From contig NZ_WQLV01000002.1 of NCBI RefSeq assembly GCF_009753675.1, positions 186,001 to 250,000 of the forward strand: DNA of 64,000 nt, given 5' to 3'. The stretch comes from Parasedimentitalea huanghaiensis (GTDB lineage: Bacteria > Pseudomonadota > Alphaproteobacteria > Rhodobacterales > Rhodobacteraceae). The notes below the pieces were generated by a model. That model did no database searches. It had not been told where the DNA came from and saw nothing but the letters and a program-made list of their open reading frames with translations. The position numbers and the translations under genes are program-made. Shown here piece after piece: positions 60,527 through 64,000 of the stretch (its first letter is position 1; every line of letters starts with the position of its first letter).

Positions 60527-61333
60527 ATGAAACAGGCACTACAACTCATCTCAGCCGGACTTTTGTCTCTTGCGGTCCCAGCGCAGGCATCCAGCGGTTC
60601 TGAACCCTTTGTCGAAATCGAAGTCATTGACGGCGGTCTTTCGGCCCAGGGCACATATATCGGCGCCTTGCGGGTGACCCTGCAGGACGGCTGGAAGACC
60701 TACTGGCGCAGCCCCGGCGACTCGGGCATCCCGCCCAGCTTTACTTGGCGCGGTTCCCGGAATGTTGGCGAAATGTCGATCACCTGGCCCACCCCCGAAG
60801 TCATCATGTCGGGTGGATTTCAAACCATTGGCTATCACAATCAGTTGGTTCTACCGGTTGAGATCACGCCGCAGTCCTCAAACAAGCCCGTGCGCCTCAA
60901 AGGGCGGATGGAACTGGGTATTTGCAAAGATGTCTGCGTCCCGGCAGAACTCAAATTCGACCATCAAATGGACCCCGAAGCGGGCCGCCATCCGGCAATT
61001 GCGGCGGCCTTGGCCAATCGCCCCTATTCAGCCTCCGAAGCAGGGGTAAAGGCTGCCAAATGCACCCTGTCCCCGACCAAGTATGGCATGCGGGTTGAGG
61101 CCCGGATTACAATGCCATCCGCAGGTGGCACGGAGGTTGCGGTGATCGAACCGGGTTCACAGCAGATTTATGCTGGCGATACCACGACCCAGCGGACCGG
61201 AGGAATTCTGACGGCCTCTACCGAGTTTTTGCCTGCAACCACAGGTGCCTTTGCTCTGGACCGCTCGCAGCTGCGGATCACCGTGCTTGGCAGCCATCAC
61301 GCCGTCGACATTCAGGGTTGTACCGCTGGATGA
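60527..61333 (+). CDS. DsbD N-terminal-domain-like exported protein
   Basis: This encodes 268 residues from ATG 60527, with no obvious ribosome-binding site. The signal peptide ends PAQA-SS (about residue 20). The mature part YIGALRVTLQDGWKTYWRSPGDSGIPPSFTWRGS and MELGICKDVCVPAELKFDH matches the immunoglobulin-like DsbD-N (thiol-disulphide interchange) domain. The CKDVC pair resembles the redox pair of that domain. There is no transmembrane DsbD core in this gene. A role in periplasmic disulphide exchange is likely but unproven. The NUDIX gene follows after ten bp. Confidence 0.85.
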   Translation: MKQALQLISAGLLSLAVPAQASSGSEPFVEIEVIDGGLSAQGTYIGALRVTLQDGWKTYWRSPGDSGIPPSFTWRGSRNVGEMSITWPTPEVIMSGGFQTIGYHNQLVLPVEITPQSSNKPVRLKGRMELGICKDVCVPAELKFDHQMDPEAGRHPAIAAALANRPYSASEAGVKAAKCTLSPTKYGMRVEARITMPSAGGTEVAVIEPGSQQIYAGDTTTQRTGGILTASTEFLPATTGAFALDRSQLRITVLGSHHAVDIQGCTAG

Positions 61334-61343
61334 GGGCTAGCAA

Positions 61344-61778
61344 GTGACCGCCGAAAAGACACCTCTTGTTGGCGCCATCGCGGTGGTTGCCCATCAGGGT
61401 AAAACCATTCTTGTTCAGCGCCGAAATCCGCCCAGTGCCGGCATGTGGGGCTTTCCCGGTGGCCATGTCGAACTGGGCGAAACAGCGATGAATGCTGCCG
61501 CGCGCGAACTGCAGGAAGAAACCGGTGTGCATGCCCGACCTCTTGAATACCTGACCAATGTCGATGTCATCCTACGTGATGATGACGGTCAGATTGAGTG
61601 TCAGTACCTGCTGGTGGCCGTATTGTGTGAATATCAAAGCGGCACACCTATGCCCGCAGATGATGCGCTACAGGCCTGTTGGCTCGAGGTTGATGAGCTG
61701 GAGAACAGCGGCCTTCCCCTCCTTGATCAAGTAGCAGATGTGGCCCGGTTGGCGCAGGCGCGGATGCAAACTCGCTAA
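61344..61778 (+). CDS. NUDIX hydrolase
   Basis: This encodes 144 residues from GTG 61344. The NUDIX box is complete at residues 40-62 (GHVELGETAMNAAARELQEETGV), with the REUxEE glutamates that bind Mg. The fold begins LVGAIAVVAHQGKTILVQRRN. The substrate (nucleotide sugar, dinucleotide or capped RNA) cannot be predicted. It lies ten bp after the DsbD-N-like gene, so it is probably cotranscribed, although their functions are not obviously linked. Confidence 0.92.
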   Translation: MTAEKTPLVGAIAVVAHQGKTILVQRRNPPSAGMWGFPGGHVELGETAMNAAARELQEETGVHARPLEYLTNVDVILRDDDGQIECQYLLVAVLCEYQSGTPMPADDALQACWLEVDELENSGLPLLDQVADVARLAQARMQTR

Positions 61779-61791
61779 GTCCTGCTGTATG

Positions 61792-64000
61792 TCAGCCCTC
61801 CCGGCGCAACCGCGGACCATAGGTCATTGCTGCGATAAGGTAGCTCACCAATACAATTGCCAAAGCTCCTGCTAAAAATACCAGCAAAGCAGTGCGCACC
61901 GGATCCATTGACGAAAGCATTGGCAGTGCATCCAGCAGCGCCGGATGGTGCCCCCCCGTGACCATCGTCCGGCCCAGTGTCAGCCCCAGCCAGACGATCT
62001 GCAGAGCCGCCAAAACCAACATGAACCAGCGTGTCGCTCCAACCTGCAAGGCATGGCGAAGCGCGGCGATAGGCCGTGCCACATCGCGCTGCATTGCCAC
62101 CAGCGCAGGCACCAACAACAACACCAGCCCCATGCCAAATCCCAGGCCGTAGACCAGGGTGATGACCGTTGGCTTCAAAAACTGAGCCTGTTGGGACCGT
62201 TCAAACAACAGAGGCGCTAAGCCGAGAACCGTGGTGAGGGTGGTCAGCATCACAGGCCGCAGCCGATCAGCAGCCCCGTCAATTATCGACGGTATCAATC
62301 CGCGTTCCTCTGCATATTCGTCGATGGTGGTCACCAGCACAATGGAATCATTGATGATGATCCCCGTCATTCCCAACAGTCCCACTACTGTGAACATGCT
62401 CAGCGGCACCTCCCAGACATAGTGCCCCCAGATCGTCCCGACCAAGCCAAATGGGATGATAGCCATAACGACCAAAGGGCGCGACCAGCTGGCAAATACC
62501 CATGACAGCACCAGATAGATCCCGGTCAGGCAGAGGATCAAACCGGTTTTGGCATCGTTCAAGAACTCACTTTCCTGCTCACTCAGCCCTGCCAATCGCC
62601 AGTCGACCTGCCGTTCGCTGGCTATGTTCGGCAAGATGTCGTTCTCCAGCGCTTGCATGGCCATTACGGCACGGGCCGGATCATCTTCGGAAATGTCGCC
62701 GGTCACCGAAATCAGCCGAATGCCGTTTTCACGTCGCACCGTAGAAAACCCACTGCGGCGACTGACCGACACGATGTCCGCCAAGGGCACATAGGCCCCG
62801 CCCGGTGCACGCATCAAGGTCCGCTCCAGAAAATCCGCCGTCAGTTCCCCGGCGGGTAACTCAACCCGGATCGTGGCTGACCGTGGCCCATCCGGGTAGG
62901 TCGCTGCCTCAATACCGTTCAACCGCGCACGCAAACTCCGCCCCAGCGTATCAATGGTAAAATTCAGCGCCTTCCCCTGCGGCGTCAGATCAAGAATAAT
63001 CTCTTCCTTGTCATAGGCCAGATTGTCCTCCACCGCCGTGATTTCGGGGTAGCGTAGCAAAGCTTCTTTCAGGTCTTCACTCGCCGCCTTTAAGATCTGC
63101 ACATCGGCTCCATAGAACTGGACGTCCAGCGCATCACCGCCCGGCCCCGAACGCCAGCCCCGGAACGATACGGTTTCTGCCATCGGATGATGGATCACGC
63201 TGTCCTGCAGCTCAGCAATAAAGGCAAAACTGGAATATGGACGCAGGTCAGCGTCGATCAGCTCAATGCTGATACCGCCCAGCAAATCTGTATCTTTAGT
63301 GTCCACACCAGACAGGCCACGGCCAGCATTGCCACCAATTTCGGCCATCACATAATCCAGCGGATTGAGGCCATAGCGGGTCTCATACTCCGCGCCCAGC
63401 GCCTCGGTCGCGCGCTGCATTTCGCGCATCATGTCCAAGGTATCAGCCCGACTGGCCCCCTCGGCCATGGCAAAGTTTCCCGCGACCGAACCGCGTTCGG
63501 GCGCGTTAAAGAAGCGCCATTTAACATCGCCACCAATGAACAGCGCCATCTGGCTGGCCAAGATCGCCAAGGCTCCGGCCAGAATAACATACCGCCCCCA
63601 AATTACCCAGGCCATCAACCGCCGGAACAGATGATCCCGCACCCATCGGAACCCCCGGTTCACCACCCGGTTGGGGTAGTCGTACCAATGTTCCTTTGCC
63701 GCATGCGCAATGGCATGGGACAGGTGGTTGGGCAGGATCAGGAAGCACTCGACCAAGGAGGCTGCCAGAACAGCGATCACCGTCAAGGGAATGTCACGGA
63801 TCAAATCCCCAAACCGGCTGCCAATAATGGTCAGACCAAAGAAGGCAATGATCGTGGTTAGTGTCGCAGCCAGCACGGGCATCGCCATGCGCCGCGCCGC
63901 GTTTTCCGAAGCCGCCACCGGATGTTCTCCCAGGCGCCTGGCCCGAAAATCTGCGTGTTCCCCCACCACAATAGCGTCATCAACGACAATACCGAGCGTA
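61792..64000 (-). CDS. RND efflux transporter permease (partial, N-terminus missing)
   Basis: About 736 C-terminal residues of an RND-superfamily permease are visible; the gene runs past the right edge, so its start and N-terminal half are unseen. LGIVVDDAIVVGE near the edge and the second-half homologue LGMTGIIINDSIVLVTTIDEYAEERG are the proton-relay helix-4/helix-10 regions. Porter-domain segments lie between. It is a proton-driven exporter of drugs or metals of the inner membrane, needing a periplasmic adaptor not present here. Convergent with the NUDIX gene, 13 bp away. Confidence 0.92.
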   Translation of the reverse strand, partial: TLGIVVDDAIVVGEHADFRARRLGEHPVAASENAARRMAMPVLAATLTTIIAFFGLTIIGSRFGDLIRDIPLTVIAVLAASLVECFLILPNHLSHAIAHAAKEHWYDYPNRVVNRGFRWVRDHLFRRLMAWVIWGRYVILAGALAILASQMALFIGGDVKWRFFNAPERGSVAGNFAMAEGASRADTLDMMREMQRATEALGAEYETRYGLNPLDYVMAEIGGNAGRGLSGVDTKDTDLLGGISIELIDADLRPYSSFAFIAELQDSVIHHPMAETVSFRGWRSGPGGDALDVQFYGADVQILKAASEDLKEALLRYPEITAVEDNLAYDKEEIILDLTPQGKALNFTIDTLGRSLRARLNGIEAATYPDGPRSATIRVELPAGELTADFLERTLMRAPGGAYVPLADIVSVSRRSGFSTVRRENGIRLISVTGDISEDDPARAVMAMQALENDILPNIASERQVDWRLAGLSEQESEFLNDAKTGLILCLTGIYLVLSWVFASWSRPLVVMAIIPFGLVGTIWGHYVWEVPLSMFTVVGLLGMTGIIINDSIVLVTTIDEYAEERGLIPSIIDGAADRLRPVMLTTLTTVLGLAPLLFERSQQAQFLKPTVITLVYGLGFGMGLVLLLVPALVAMQRDVARPIAALRHALQVGATRWFMLVLAALQIVWLGLTLGRTMVTGGHHPALLDALPMLSSMDPVRTALLVFLAGALAIVLVSYLIAAMTYGPRLRREG

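Noticed and set aside
1-64000. CRISPR arrays, tRNA or rRNA genes, IS elements
   Set aside because: I looked for regular spaced repeats, cloverleaf-like stretches, rRNA landmarks and transposase motifs and saw none; a weak tRNA could still be missed by eye.

Overview
The window looks like chromosomal DNA of a marine alphaproteobacterium of the Rhodobacteraceae (Roseobacter group). I infer this from gene content and order: sucC-sucD-sucA-sucB-lpd, ftsE/ftsX beside a zinc-ribbon protein and a TIGR02302 protein, tlpA diverging from argH, phaA-phaB, electron-transfer flavoprotein:ubiquinone oxidoreductase, a 44-residue aa3-oxidase subunit IV, and a 3-methylmercaptopropionyl-CoA-dehydrogenase-like enzyme. 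GC-rich palindromic intergenic repeats also fit this group. No rRNA, tRNA, CRISPR array, transposase or integrase was seen.

1-13.7 kb: a TetR regulator diverges from a truncated membrane-protein gene. It is followed by the 2-oxoglutarate dehydrogenase / succinyl-CoA synthetase cluster. That cluster carries extra genes: an AT-richer exported protein between sucC and sucD, and a helical protein plus a small zinc ribbon between sucB and lpd. Downstream of lpd is an AT-richer segment with two overlapping genes, a DUF6932-type nucleotidyltransferase and an uncharacterised partner, then a tiny cysteine-rich protein. The segment ends in a second, displaced copy of the last 58 bp of the lpd region. 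This lpd-tail duplication and its two-gene cargo are the strongest candidates for an undescribed system.

13.7-26 kb: periplasmic rhodanese, sterol-desaturase-type hydroxylase, exported protein, EthD protein, AEC transporter, PPOX flavoprotein, PlsC acyltransferase, FtsX, FtsE, zinc-ribbon membrane protein, TIGR02302 protein and lysA.

26-31.7 kb: an AT-rich orphan membrane/coiled-coil gene and a cluster of hairpins lie between lysA and a small lipoprotein gene that follows argH. I infer that these interrupt an ancestral argH-lipoprotein-lysA order. tlpA diverges from argH, and a degenerate EAL protein follows.

31.7-42.7 kb: phaA and phaB (polyhydroxybutyrate precursor synthesis), each with TGC-rich palindromes upstream; a 48-residue peptide gene diverging from a LysR regulator and DMT exporter; DUF465; an N6-adenine-methyltransferase-like protein with DUF2007; polyprenyl diphosphate synthase; a pentapeptide-repeat protein; ispE; a TPR protein; and a small membrane protein.

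42.7-52 kb: ETF-QO; SoxR diverging from a VOC protein with a MerR-type operator between them; greA; a membrane protein; the molybdenum-cofactor genes fdhD-mobA-mobB-moeA; and the branched-chain amino acid exporter azlCD.

52-64 kb: a lipoprotein, cytochrome oxidase subunit IV, a PLA2-like exported protein overlapping a membrane glycerophosphodiesterase, an acyl-CoA dehydrogenase/MBL hydrolase/DUF6173 operon, threonylcarbamoyl-AMP synthase, AlgH, a DsbD-N-like protein, a NUDIX hydrolase, and an RND efflux permease cut by the right edge.
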